Source: Microbacterium esteraromaticum
Lineage (GTDB): Bacteria; Actinomycetota; Actinomycetes; Actinomycetales; Microbacteriaceae
Reading direction: 5' to 3'
Length of the DNA stretch: 64,000 nucleotides
Assembly (NCBI RefSeq): GCF_900163815.1
Contig: NZ_FUKO01000034.1
Location: forward strand, 18,670 to 82,669
The notes beneath the pieces were generated by a model. The model was not told the DNA's origin. It ran no database searches and saw only the letters and a list, made by a program, of their open reading frames with translations. Positions within the stretch are counted from its first letter, which is position 1; each line of letters begins with the position of its first letter. Positions 8,704 to 17,348 of the stretch are shown in pieces. The position numbers were made by a program, and so were the translations under genes.

Positions 8704-9459
8704 ATGGCTGAGACCGGCTTCACTGACTACGAAGCGATCATTCGAGTCTTCGACGGAATGAAGCTCTCGAACTCCAACTACGCAGATGATGCGGTGAGTT
8801 CGTTGCTTCGCGACCCAGTCTCGAACACGCTTGAGACGCACGCGCCGATCTTCTTAAAGGATGCTTCCGAAGAGGGCATGAAGAAGGTCGCCGAGGCCGT
8901 CAAAGATCTTCCGACAGGAACCAAAGTCATTCTCTTGGCAGGTGCGGTTGTGGTGATCAGTGGAGCCGTGGTTGTCGGCAAAAACTGGGAGTCCATCAGG
9001 AGCTGGAGCGTCGGCGCGATCAGCAGGCTGCGACCCCAGAAGGCGCTTGTTTCCCGAGTCTCCGACATCGAAGCCGTTGAGATTGATATTGAGCCTTCGG
9101 CTCGCATGGATCTAGTTGACTCTCCTACAGAAGTTGAGATTGCCGAGAAGGAATCGGCAATCAGCCTCACTTCAGCTCAATGGAGGCAACTACTTCAGGG
9201 TGCGCTGACACTGAGCTCCTGGGAAGAGCAGATCTGGTTGGTCCTATGCAATGCCGCCATCGAAGACGGGGATGAGAAGGTTCTCGAATGGCAGCGTCAA
9301 ATGCGTGAGCTGACGCCAGACGAGGCAGCCGCCAGCGTACGTGGAATGATTGAGCAGCACCCAGAGCTTAAAGACGACCAGGCCGTTGCTGAACTCATCA
9401 AGATTGTCGTTCGGAGACTCGGGGAAACGGATGGAGACCCGAAATCGCTCGACCTTTGA
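8704..9459 (+). CDS. Unrecognised membrane-anchored protein, opposite-strand cargo gene
   Basis: A 251-residue protein with no family I recognise. One hydrophobic segment at about residues 80-98 (ILLAGAVVVISGAVVVG) separates an N-terminal region of about 75 residues from an acidic, helical C-terminal domain (EEQIWLVLCNAAIEDGDEKV). It is the only plus-strand gene in about 17 kb of minus-strand conjugation genes and its codon use looks less GC-rich than theirs. It therefore looks like inserted cargo with its own promoter. The ATG at 8704 follows an AGGGGCGGGA site; GTG codons at 8698 and 8701 are possible alternatives. Confidence 0.7.
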   Translation: MAETGFTDYEAIIRVFDGMKLSNSNYADDAVSSLLRDPVSNTLETHAPIFLKDASEEGMKKVAEAVKDLPTGTKVILLAGAVVVISGAVVVGKNWESIRSWSVGAISRLRPQKALVSRVSDIEAVEIDIEPSARMDLVDSPTEVEIAEKESAISLTSAQWRQLLQGALTLSSWEEQIWLVLCNAAIEDGDEKVLEWQRQMRELTPDEAAASVRGMIEQHPELKDDQAVAELIKIVVRRLGETDGDPKSLDL

Positions 9460-9501
9460 GCCGTCCAAGCGTGTGAATCGACCTATACGAGTTGCCTGGA
9501 T

Positions 9502-10968
9502 TCACACAACCCGGCACAGCGGCAGCGCGGCGGCGGTGAACGCCTGAGCCTGCTGGCCGACGAGCAGGCGGGTCTCGCAAGAGGCTTGAATCGCGGACTG
9601 CTCAATCGCAGCGACAGCGGCGTCGAGTTCATCAGCGCTCGCCGCAGAGACGCTGATGAGGCCGGTGTAGCGAAGTACTCCGTGGCCAGCGGTGAGATCG
9701 GCCTCCTGCTGGAGCACGTCGTTGAACTCGGCGGTCTGTGAGGCGTCCTCGATCTGCCCGATTCGCTGACGCTGCGCGGCATCGGAGATGTACTCGGTCT
9801 TCTTCTTGCGGATGTTGCGGGCGGCCTGATCCGAACGCATCGGAGTGCACAACATCGAGAACGAGCGCTGGATCCCCGTCGAGAGCAACATTGGTGCGAG
9901 GAATCCTGGGTAGACCATCGAGCGCGGCCACTCGCTGATCCACAGCACCGCGTGATGTGCCGAGTCAGTGCGAAGCCCCGACCACGACTCGTTCACTGCG
10001 ACAGGTCCCGCGGTCGCCAGCGACTGTCCCAGCTCGCCGTGCCGCTCCAGACTGGCGGCAACAGCCGGGTCGTATGCCGAACGCAGAATCACCGCGATCT
10101 GCCCGCTGCTTAGCCACGCTGAGGGCGCGAGATCTGCTGACCTCAGTGCGGCGACGAGCGTCGCCATCTCCTGGCGCAGCACAGCGGCCCCGCCGCGTAC
10201 CCCGCCGCCCGCGGTGCGAATCTGCCGCGCGGCAGCACGCATGTCGAGCGAGAGCGACAACGTGGTGGCGTGTCGTTCACCTGCCGGGCCTGCACGGTCG
10301 ATGAGTTCGGCGTACGTGGTCGAGGCCCAGGTGTCGTCACGGGAGCCGTGCGCGGCCCACCATTCCGCGAGACCGGTACCAGAGTCGGGCAGCGTGCGCT
10401 CCAGCACCTGCAGCATCGAAATGCGCCCAGACCTGCAGGCGGTGGCGAGCACACGCCCCCAGGAGGCGACCCGTCGCTCCTGCTCACCGGGGTCGAGCAG
10501 CACGAACGCGGGATGCGTCACCGAGAGGACCACGGTCAGTGTGGCTGCCGCGGGGTCGTGGATCATCCCGGCTCCAGTCGCTGGGTCGTCGTACTCGCGG
10601 AGCCGAGCCATGTCGCCGGGCAGCGCGAGTGTTCCCACAGGTCGCGGGGCGACGATGCGGCGGCGGTAGAGCAATTGCCCGCCGGTGGTTTTCCACATCC
10701 ACCAGAACGCAACCGGGATCCACTCGACGATCGGGCGCCGCGCGATGGGTACCCAGGCGAGAACTGCAGCGAGCACCACAACGGGTGCGGCGAAGGCGAT
10801 GAGAATGCCGCCTCCTGCGTAAAACGCCCACACGATCGACCCGAAACCGATGCTGAGGGTGCTCAACTGCGATACGGAGAGCCCGAGGAGGACACCGCGG
10901 CGAGTGAGCCGGGAGAACTTCACCGGCGTGAGTTCAGCGTCAGTTCTGGATTGTGTGCGTGACGACAT
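9502..10968 (-). CDS. SCO6880-family conjugation protein
   Basis: A 488-residue protein of the type found beside VirB4 in actinobacterial ICEs, thought to be part of the mating channel. Two membrane segments at about 28-70 (VSQLSTLSIGFGSIVWAF and LIAFAAPVVVLAAVLAW) precede a large cytoplasmic domain. The C-terminal part (SDQAARNIRKKKTEYISDAAQ) resembles the N-terminal region of VirB4 ATPases but has no P-loop. This supports the view that the SCO6880 and VirB4-like genes together make a split VirB4. Confidence 0.85.
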   Translation of the reverse strand: MSSRTQSRTDAELTPVKFSRLTRRGVLLGLSVSQLSTLSIGFGSIVWAFYAGGGILIAFAAPVVVLAAVLAWVPIARRPIVEWIPVAFWWMWKTTGGQLLYRRRIVAPRPVGTLALPGDMARLREYDDPATGAGMIHDPAAATLTVVLSVTHPAFVLLDPGEQERRVASWGRVLATACRSGRISMLQVLERTLPDSGTGLAEWWAAHGSRDDTWASTTYAELIDRAGPAGERHATTLSLSLDMRAAARQIRTAGGGVRGGAAVLRQEMATLVAALRSADLAPSAWLSSGQIAVILRSAYDPAVAASLERHGELGQSLATAGPVAVNESWSGLRTDSAHHAVLWISEWPRSMVYPGFLAPMLLSTGIQRSFSMLCTPMRSDQAARNIRKKKTEYISDAAQRQRIGQIEDASQTAEFNDVLQQEADLTAGHGVLRYTGLISVSAASADELDAAVAAIEQSAIQASCETRLLVGQQAQAFTAAALPLCRVV

Positions 10969-10974
10969 TTCGGA

Positions 10975-12357
10975 TCATCCCTTCGGCGTGCGCGGGGTCG
11001 GTGGTGCGGGCTTTGGCGGTGCAGGGTCAGTAGACGGTGGTCGCGGCTGCGGCACAGAGCGTGCAGGCGAATCAGCCTGCGGCGGCGCAGGCGTAGCGGT
11101 CTGTTCCGCGCCGCCAGCGGCGGTCTCGGCTTGGCTCCCGATAGCACCACCGAGCTTCGGACCCGCGGTTGCCGCAGCCTTTGCGACCTCGGCAGCGATG
11201 ACCACTGCCGCAGCGGGTCCGGCGACCGCGGCTCCGGCACCAGCTCCGCCCGCGGCGGCTCCACCCGATCCACCCACCGTCGATCCGGCCTTGGCCGCCC
11301 CGCCCGCCCGTGCCGCCGCGCGGCTTCCTCCTCCAGCGGTGGGTATCGATCCTGCGCCGCCCGAGGGGTCACCTCTGCCGGATCCGCCGCCATCAAGCAC
11401 CTTCTTCACGCCGTCGCTCTGCGGTTGCGTGGGCACCGGGACGGGTCGGTTGACGGCGTTCTTGGCGTCTTGTTCGGAGCCCATCGCGTGGTACTGGTCG
11501 AAGCCGAGGAACGAGATGAACCGGTACACCATGTATGGGGCGAACGCGGCGATGAACAGCAACACGATGCCGTTGATCGGCTCAGTAACGGCGGCGAGAT
11601 CGACTGCGATGGGCGTGGAGATCTGCGTGATCGCGATGAGGAAGATGACGACCAGGACGAGTTTCGAGACGATCAACGCGATCACGAAGGCTGCCCACTT
11701 CCCGATCCAACCCCGGGTGACATCCCATGCAGCTCCGGCGAATGCGATCGGCGCGAGCACGATCGCGACCAGCAGCAGCGCCTTGCGGATGAGCAGGGAG
11801 AACCAGACGATGGCGACGGCACAGATCATGAGCCCTGCGAGGAAGATCGTGACGATTGCCCCCACTCCTGGCGCGGCGATGTTGATGGTGCCGAGCCCCG
11901 CGGCGAGCAGCATGATCTTGTCGCCCATTGACTCGGTGGTCTCGCCAGCGGCTTGCACGATGCCGATGCAGAGCTGATCGACGATCTCAAGGGTTGTCGC
12001 GGTGAGTGTGATCACGACAAACGAGCCGAGGATCGCCTTTGCGGCGCCGAGCGCAGCGCGTGAGAGCGCGGAGGGCTCCCTGCGGATGAGACCGAGGATG
12101 AGTTGGAAGCAGAAGAACAGCAGCACGACGAATACGCCGATGCCGAACAGCAAGTTGTAGACGTCGAGGTATCCGTCCGTGGTGACGTCAACGAGCGTTG
12201 TCGAGTCGAAGACCTGCCACATTCCATCGAGCAGCCATCCGGCGGCTTGCCCCATTGTGGAGGCGAGCCAGTCGAACGGTGCCGAGATGAGAGACGCGGC
12301 GGCTTCACCGGCGGTGTCGCAGACGGTCGAGATGATCGGGATATCGCAGACACTCAT
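10975..12357 (-). CDS. TrbL/VirB6-like polytopic conjugation protein
   Basis: A 460-residue membrane protein with about six hydrophobic segments between residues 65 and 285, for example FLAGLMICAVAIVWFSLLI. After about residue 320 the tail is a low-complexity Gly/Ala/Pro region with a proline-rich end. This layout is typical of VirB6/TrbL channel components of Gram-positive type IV systems. ATG at 12357 is preferred over the GTG one codon upstream because of spacing to AAGGTGG. It lies between the DUF6112 proteins and the SCO6880 gene. Confidence 0.85.
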   Translation of the reverse strand: MSVCDIPIISTVCDTAGEAAASLISAPFDWLASTMGQAAGWLLDGMWQVFDSTTLVDVTTDGYLDVYNLLFGIGVFVVLLFFCFQLILGLIRREPSALSRAALGAAKAILGSFVVITLTATTLEIVDQLCIGIVQAAGETTESMGDKIMLLAAGLGTINIAAPGVGAIVTIFLAGLMICAVAIVWFSLLIRKALLLVAIVLAPIAFAGAAWDVTRGWIGKWAAFVIALIVSKLVLVVIFLIAITQISTPIAVDLAAVTEPINGIVLLFIAAFAPYMVYRFISFLGFDQYHAMGSEQDAKNAVNRPVPVPTQPQSDGVKKVLDGGGSGRGDPSGGAGSIPTAGGGSRAAARAGGAAKAGSTVGGSGGAAAGGAGAGAAVAGPAAAVVIAAEVAKAAATAGPKLGGAIGSQAETAAGGAEQTATPAPPQADSPARSVPQPRPPSTDPAPPKPAPPTPRTPKG

Positions 12358-12391
12358 CACGTGCCACCTTCGGGTCTTTGAAATGTGTGCG

Positions 12392-12724
12392 TCAGACCTG
12401 CTGGCCGACGCCCCAGAAGAAGTTGATGAGCGTCACTGCCGCACCGCATAGCACCGCGGCACCGCAGGAGACGAGTACGCCGACTTTGCCGCGCGACGCC
12501 AGGTGCGGGTTGGACGAGTTCGATCCGAATCCCCACACGATCGCGGACACGATGAGCGCGAGGACGCTCAGGATCAGCCCGACCGTCATGACGGCGCCGA
12601 CGATGGTGCGCAACTGCGCGATCCCCGGCAGACCGGAATCATTCGGCGTAATGTCGATCTCCATCGGCACCAGGGCGGGAAGCTGTGCGGCAACTTCCAG
12701 CAGCGTTGAGGCGAGTTCGAACAC
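12392..12724 (-). CDS. DUF6112-type small membrane protein
   Basis: A 110-residue protein with two membrane helices (IVGAVMTVGLILSVLALIVSAIV and VLVSCGAAVLCGAAVTLINFF). A conserved polar loop GSNSSNPHLASRGKVG lies between them. The size and layout suit a VirB2/VirB3-like pilin or channel component. The GTG start at 12724 has an AAGGAG site. It is a paralogue of the next upstream gene. Confidence 0.8.
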   Translation of the reverse strand: MFELASTLLEVAAQLPALVPMEIDITPNDSGLPGIAQLRTIVGAVMTVGLILSVLALIVSAIVWGFGSNSSNPHLASRGKVGVLVSCGAAVLCGAAVTLINFFWGVGQQV

Positions 12725-12781
12725 GACGTGCTCCTTGCGATTAGCCCGCCACGAGGACGGAAGCGAAACAGGGTCGCCAGC

Positions 12782-12793
12782 AAGGTGCGCAGC
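12782..12793 (-). promoter_or_regulatory. GYGCACCTS motif
   Basis: Reads GCTGCGCACCTT on the minus strand, 58 bp before the DUF6112-type gene at 12724. Confidence 0.3.
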
Positions 12794-12815
12794 AGGTTCC
12801 GGCGGCGCGCGTGGA

Positions 12816-13082
12816 CTACAACTGCTCGCCGATGCCGATCAGCCAGTTGATCCAGGCGACGCCGCATCCGGCGAGCGCGGCTGCTCCGAGCGCGACAAAG
12901 ACGCCGCCCCGTCCCTTCGCTGACATGCCGGGGTTGCCGGTCGAGGTGGCGATGGCCCAGATGATCGCGCAGATGATGATCATGAGGACAGCGACGATCA
13001 GGATGATCGTCAGCAGCGCGCCGACGAAGACCTTGAGGTCGCCGATGCCTCCGAGGCTGTCGAAGTCAGGGAACACGTTCAT
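12816..13082 (-). CDS. DUF6112-type small membrane protein, second copy
   Basis: An 88-residue protein with two membrane helices (FVGALLTIILIVAVLMIIICAIIW and a C-terminal one) flanking a loop, STGNPGMSAKGRGG, that matches the paralogue's loop pattern. The start MNVFPDFDSLGG at 13082 is chosen because it overlaps the preceding stop as ATGA. A pair of such proteins suggests VirB2/VirB3-like subunits of the mating channel. Confidence 0.8.
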   Translation of the reverse strand: MNVFPDFDSLGGIGDLKVFVGALLTIILIVAVLMIIICAIIWAIATSTGNPGMSAKGRGGVFVALGAAALAGCGVAWINWLIGIGEQL

Positions 13083-14272
13083 CTGGTGCCTCCGGCTTCG
13101 CAGTTGGATGGGCCGGTCGTCGCCTCGGGCAGGTTCGCAGCCTCGTGGTCGTTCAGCCAAGCGGCGGGGTCAATGGCGGTGCCGTTGGTGCCGCCAGGGC
13201 GAACTTCGAAGTGCAGATGAGCGCCCGTCGAGTAGCCAGATGAACCGACATCGCCGATGTGTTGGCCCGCGACAACGGGCTCGCCCGCGGTGACATGGAT
13301 GCCGGTCTGCCACATGTGCGCGTAAGCGGTCGCGACCGTCTCGTTATCCAGCTGATGTTCGATGACGATGAGTCCGCCCCAGTTGTCGCTGAACTCGGCG
13401 ACGGTGACGACGCCATCTACGGCGGCAAGGATCGGGGTGCCATCAGGGGCAGCAAAGTCCAAGCCGTGATGCGTCGTCTGCTCACCGGAGATCGGGTCGA
13501 TACGCGGCCCAAAGTCGTCTGATTGCACCCAGGTGCCTTCTGGTAGCGGGAACACCACTTTCGACGACGTGTTCGATGCGTTTGAAAGCGAACCTGCGGG
13601 AGTAGTCGCCGATGCCGAAGCACCACCAGTCGTGAGCGTCACGAGGATCTCCTCGGCGACCGGCGCGTAATTATCGTACCGTTCCGGGTAGGCCGAGACT
13701 TCGACGGCTTGCGCGACTTCGCCGAGCCCCATCGACTCCCAGCCGGGAATGTCGAGGAGCCCTCGCGGTGACGGATAGTTCGGCCCCGTCGGCCGGCCGA
13801 AGAACGCCGCAACCTGGTACTCCGGATCCATCAGCTCGGCGACCGTGCCCCAGCCAGACTGCGGGCGCATCTGGAACAGGCCGAGCGAGTCGTTGTCGGA
13901 CCCGTTGCCGTCGTTTGGGTAGTCGCCGGATTCTGGGTAGGTCCCCGTGTTCGCAAGCATCCGTAGCGTCGACTCGGTCAGCGCCGCCATCAACGAGATC
14001 TTCAACGCATCTCGGTTGACGCCTTCGATCTTCGAGCCGACGGTGATGATGGTCGCCGCGTGTGTGAGCTGCCGCTTGTTAAGAGTGAATGTGTACCCGT
14101 CCGCCGTGGTGACTTGCAGCGAATCGGGGACGTTCCGCACGCTGACCCCACTGCCGCTGACCGTGCAGGCGGCGAGCGCGGCGGTGTTCATCACGAGCCC
14201 AATGCTTACGAGACCGAGCGTCGGCGCGAGGAACATCAAGGCGAGGGCGCCGATGGCGAGCTTCTTCAACAC
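13079..14272 (-). CDS. Transglycosylase-like / M23 peptidase cell-wall hydrolase
   Basis: A 397-residue secreted or membrane-anchored hydrolase that would open peptidoglycan for the mating channel (VirB1 analogue). An N-terminal hydrophobic signal/anchor covers about residues 4-35. A lysozyme-like region at about 75-210 includes a possible catalytic Glu in ALTESTLRM and the SLGLFQMRPQSGW segment. An M23 domain at about 265-380 keeps the zinc ligands in HHGLDFAAPDG and HLHFEVRPGG. The GTG start at 14272 has an AGGAGGG site. It overlaps the next gene by 4 bp. Confidence 0.9.
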   Translation of the reverse strand: MLKKLAIGALALMFLAPTLGLVSIGLVMNTAALAACTVSGSGVSVRNVPDSLQVTTADGYTFTLNKRQLTHAATIITVGSKIEGVNRDALKISLMAALTESTLRMLANTGTYPESGDYPNDGNGSDNDSLGLFQMRPQSGWGTVAELMDPEYQVAAFFGRPTGPNYPSPRGLLDIPGWESMGLGEVAQAVEVSAYPERYDNYAPVAEEILVTLTTGGASASATTPAGSLSNASNTSSKVVFPLPEGTWVQSDDFGPRIDPISGEQTTHHGLDFAAPDGTPILAAVDGVVTVAEFSDNWGGLIVIEHQLDNETVATAYAHMWQTGIHVTAGEPVVAGQHIGDVGSSGYSTGAHLHFEVRPGGTNGTAIDPAAWLNDHEAANLPEATTGPSNCEAGGTR

Positions 14273-14281
14273 GATGCCCTC

Positions 14282-14962
14282 CTACCTGAGTGGGCTGCCG
14301 AGTTGCGAAAGCCGCAGCAGGTAGCAGGGGTCACCGTCCGGTGGGCAAGCGAGGAACACCGTGAAGGCGACTGGTGCGGTGAGCACTTGCGGTACGTCGT
14401 TCCAGATGCCGTCGCGGTGTCGTACGCCGTCGATCGTGTACGCGATCGCGCCGGGTGGGAGCTGGCCGGGCTGGGCTTGTGCGACTGCTTCGCTCCACGC
14501 GTCGGGTACAGCGATGTTGTCGATCGTCAGGTACTGGGTGGTGGCGTATTGGCGCAGCTGCACCCATGCTTCCCGGCTGGGCAGATAGGTCGCGATGTCG
14601 GCGGCGAGTCCGGCCTGCTCGGTGCCCGAGGGATCGCCGACATCAAGAATCGCTGAGGTGTAGTCGAGTGGCATCAATCCAGCTCCGGTGTCCCAGGTGA
14701 ACAGCGCCGCAGCGACGCGGCGTGCGAAGGTCTCCGGGTTGCTCGTGGGCAGGATCCGCGGCACTTGAGGCCGCGAAGGAGTCTCGGGTCGCGGAGATGC
14801 CGTCGATGACGGCGCAGGATCGCGATGAACTGGTGCCATCTCGCTGTCGGTGCCGCTGAGGAGCCCATAGCCGCCCACAGCAACAAGGGCGAGCAAGATC
14901 ACTCCGCTTACGATCATTGCGATGAGCTTGCGGCGCGTCCTGGGATCAGCTGAAGTTCTCAT
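14282..14962 (-). CDS. TcpC/VirB8-like membrane protein of the ICE
   Basis: A 226-residue protein with one N-terminal membrane helix (MIVSGVILLALVAVGGYGLL), a Pro/Ser linker and an extracytoplasmic domain of about 150 residues. The position beside the wall hydrolase and the topology fit a VirB8/TcpC-type scaffold, but sequence similarity alone did not let me confirm this. The ATG at 14962 is used; a GTG five codons upstream is possible. A GYGCACCTS motif overlaps that alternative start. Confidence 0.65.
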   Translation of the reverse strand: MRTSADPRTRRKLIAMIVSGVILLALVAVGGYGLLSGTDSEMAPVHRDPAPSSTASPRPETPSRPQVPRILPTSNPETFARRVAAALFTWDTGAGLMPLDYTSAILDVGDPSGTEQAGLAADIATYLPSREAWVQLRQYATTQYLTIDNIAVPDAWSEAVAQAQPGQLPPGAIAYTIDGVRHRDGIWNDVPQVLTAPVAFTVFLACPPDGDPCYLLRLSQLGSPLR

Positions 14963-14968
14963 GCCCAG

Positions 14969-14980
14969 CAGGTGCACTGC
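14969..14980 (-). promoter_or_regulatory. GYGCACCTS motif
   Basis: Reads GCAGTGCACCTG on the minus strand, 6 bp before the ATG at 14962, in the spacer downstream of the ParB-like gene. Confidence 0.35.
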
Positions 14981-15004
14981 AAGATCCGAGCGCTCGCCGC
15001 CGCC

Positions 15005-16003
15005 TCAGATAGCGCGCAGTCGCGGCGGAGCTTCGTTCTCAGCGTGCAGTTGGTCGAGCGCTTCGCGCAGGTGGTCGGCGAACTGGCTCCATCGCTCGAT
15101 AGCTGCGAAGAACATGTCGGCTTCAGCTTCGGTGAGTTTCGCTGCAATTGCTATGGGATCGGTACTTGCGCAGAGCCCTCCGAGTTCGGTCCAGGTGATG
15201 ACGAACGCTCGTACCGTCATCGGCTCGATGGCGGCGGGGGCGTCCGCACCGGGGGTGCGTCGTTTCGGCTTCTTGCCCGCCTTGATCTCGGCGAGCTTCT
15301 CTTCGGCCAGCCGGTGCAACAGGACGTCGCGATCGGCCGTCGCAGCGGCAACGAGTTCTCGAGTTCGCACCCAGCGCGGGTGTACCGGTGCGCCGTCGCG
15401 AATCTCGTCGAGAAACTCCTGCGCGACCTGTCGCAGATCCTCTGACTGCACTGAGTCCTCGGCAGTTCGTTGGATGAGGTTGATCTCTTCGAGCCGTGTG
15501 TATGACGACGTGCCCGTGATCATCTCTGCCGCCTGACGACGGGCCGAACCCAATGGCGTCTCCAACGGTCCTGCCGATTCGGCATGACCGTTCCACCTGG
15601 GCTGATGCTCCGTCGACAGCTGGGTTGCAGCCTTCCGCTGTGCCGCATCCTCGGCGAGCAGCGCCTTCATCTCCCGATACAGCGCCGCCGCTTCCAACTG
15701 CGTGAGCGGCTTGTGGAGCACATTGTCGTCTTGCTCCGCGAGCATGTACCCGAGCGACGTCGAGATCCCCGAACGCACCCACACCCGAACCTCGGTCCAG
15801 CCAAGTTGCTTGATGGCAGCCAGGCGCCGCGCACCACACACGAGTACGCCGTCGGGTGTGACCGTGATCGGCTGCAGGAGCCCGTCACGGTCGATCGACT
15901 GCGCGAGGGCCGCGATGTCGCCGAGGTCGTTGCGATGGCGCCGCCCAATATGGATCGACTCGACAGTTCGAGTGACGGCGCCGTTCCCCTGCTTCTCGTC
16001 CAT
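15005..16003 (-). CDS. ParB-like nuclease-domain protein
   Basis: A 332-residue protein with an N-terminal ParB/Srx-like domain: GDIAALAQSIDRDGLLQPI at about 28-46, then VTPDGVLVCGARRLAAIKQL. The ParB box GARRLAA is conserved; in ParB/Srx folds this region binds CTP or ATP. A central helical region and a basic segment (AGKKPKRRTPG) follow. It could serve partition, regulation or DNA processing of the element. No ParA is visible nearby. ATG at 16003 follows a GGAG site. Confidence 0.85.
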   Translation of the reverse strand: MDEKQGNGAVTRTVESIHIGRRHRNDLGDIAALAQSIDRDGLLQPITVTPDGVLVCGARRLAAIKQLGWTEVRVWVRSGISTSLGYMLAEQDDNVLHKPLTQLEAAALYREMKALLAEDAAQRKAATQLSTEHQPRWNGHAESAGPLETPLGSARRQAAEMITGTSSYTRLEEINLIQRTAEDSVQSEDLRQVAQEFLDEIRDGAPVHPRWVRTRELVAAATADRDVLLHRLAEEKLAEIKAGKKPKRRTPGADAPAAIEPMTVRAFVITWTELGGLCASTDPIAIAAKLTEAEADMFFAAIERWSQFADHLREALDQLHAENEAPPRLRAI

Positions 16004-16009
16004 GACAGG

Positions 16010-16876
16010 TCATCTCCGCCGCCCCGGCGCGGCGAGTGCGATCTGGAAGACGAGCTCCTCGTCGTGCAGCAGCGACTGCAGCGTTTCACCGAGCAGGAGC
16101 CGGAGCAGCACTCCACGCCCGGCTGCGGTGGCTTGCAACGCAGGATGGGTGTTCCCGAGGATCGCCCGCTGCAGCGCGGACCACGAGTGTGCGGGCAGGT
16201 CCAGCAGTACGAGTGCATGCTTGTCGCGGCGCAGCGACTCGTAGGCGCTCGCCCGATTCCCGGCACGTTCGGTAGCCTCGCAGACCCGATCGATTCCCAG
16301 TCTGGCGACATCCTCGGGCCAGTCGAGCAGCGTGAACAACCGCACCGCATCGGCGATCGCGGCGCGAGCTGACGACGCCGAAGAGAGTTCGTCGTGAACC
16401 TCATCGATCTCCGGTTCGTCGTCAATGTCGACATTGTCGGTCACGCGGAACGCCCGGTGGTAGTCCGACAGCGGGTTCTCGCGATCGGAGATGCGCTCGG
16501 GATCGTGCAGTGCGGAGAACTGCGGTCGGCGTGCTTGGTTCGTCGAGCAGAGCAGCCCTTGCCCGCGTTCCTCAGCGATGCAGGTGACTTGTACGCCGCG
16601 GGTGATGACCGCCCAGGGATCCTTCGCTTGGCGAGTCGCCTTTGCACGCATGACCTCGAATGCAGCGCTCGCCGCTTCCCAGGGGTCGAGTCCGTGCTTG
16701 CGCGCGAGCGCCGCGTACTTGTCTGCGGTGAAGGCCATGAGATCCGCAGCAACCGGGTCGTGCTTCCACGCGCTCGACCCCTGCTGGTGCAAACGAGTGA
16801 GCACACGGCGCAGGCCTTCACCCGTGTTGAAGTCTTCGGCGGGTTCGGTGACATTCGATGTCGATGTGGTGCGCAT
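16010..16876 (-). CDS. Hypothetical ICE protein, 288 aa
   Basis: A soluble protein with no recognised domain. The N-terminal part FTADKYAALARKHGLDPWEAASAAFEV resembles sigma-factor-like helical repeats, but I do not claim that function. An acidic linker (VDIDDEPEIDEVHDEL) lies in the middle. The ATG at 16876 has a strong AGGAGG site 9 nt upstream, so the longer upstream frame is rejected. It is transcribed just before the ParB-like gene (6-nt gap), suggesting that the two act together. Confidence 0.75.
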   Translation of the reverse strand: MRTTSTSNVTEPAEDFNTGEGLRRVLTRLHQQGSSAWKHDPVAADLMAFTADKYAALARKHGLDPWEAASAAFEVMRAKATRQAKDPWAVITRGVQVTCIAEERGQGLLCSTNQARRPQFSALHDPERISDRENPLSDYHRAFRVTDNVDIDDEPEIDEVHDELSSASSARAAIADAVRLFTLLDWPEDVARLGIDRVCEATERAGNRASAYESLRRDKHALVLLDLPAHSWSALQRAILGNTHPALQATAAGRGVLLRLLLGETLQSLLHDEELVFQIALAAPGRRR

Positions 16877-16897
16877 GGTGGGATACCTCCTGGCAGG

Positions 16898-16909
16898 CAG
16901 GTGCGCACT
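16898..16909 (-). promoter_or_regulatory. GYGCACCTS motif
   Basis: Reads AGTGCGCACCTG on the minus strand, 22 bp before the start of the 288-residue gene and just upstream of its ribosome-binding site. Confidence 0.35.
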
Positions 16910-16970
16910 CGCTCCCACGACGGGAGTGACCGTGTTCGCGCGCATAGCCAACCTCCTGGAGTTCCGGTGG

Positions 16971-17348
16971 TCAGCGCATGCCGACCGCACCCCGATCGAC
17001 ACCGCGCTCGGCACTCCCGCGGCCAAACGCCGACAGGGGCGGGAGACGACGTGCGCGATCGCCAATCACGTGCAGGCGATCGGCGGTGGCCCCGCGCGCT
17101 CTGCGAGCGAGTTCCTGCTGGAAGTCGATCCCGGCACCGGCAACTCGGGAACCACCGCGCGCGAGGAGGTCTGTGGGCCGCACCCACTCCACCCCGCGTG
17201 CTCGCGCGGCAGCAGGATCCAACGGGTACCCATGGCGGTGACGTCCGATCGAGGCGGCTTCAATCGCCTCCGGCGTACCTTCGGTCCCGGCCACGTCACC
17301 GGCAAGGCCATCGCGACGGCGGTCGTATTCTTCGGCACTCATGTTCAT
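16971..17348 (-). CDS. Small hypothetical ICE protein, 125 aa
   Basis: A basic protein starting MNMSAEEYDRRRDGLAG, with a segment HGYPLDPAAARARGVEWVRP. I know no family for it. Its ATG overlaps the stop of the DUF2637 gene (ATGA at 17345-17348), which supports translation. Confidence 0.65.
   Translation of the reverse strand: MNMSAEEYDRRRDGLAGDVAGTEGTPEAIEAASIGRHRHGYPLDPAAARARGVEWVRPTDLLARGGSRVAGAGIDFQQELARRARGATADRLHVIGDRARRLPPLSAFGRGSAERGVDRGAVGMR

Noticed and set aside
10850..11977. 375-codon plus-strand frame opposite the TrbL-like gene
   Set aside because: Its low-complexity Ala/Pro/Ser composition mirrors the Gly/Ala/Pro tail of the real gene on the other strand.
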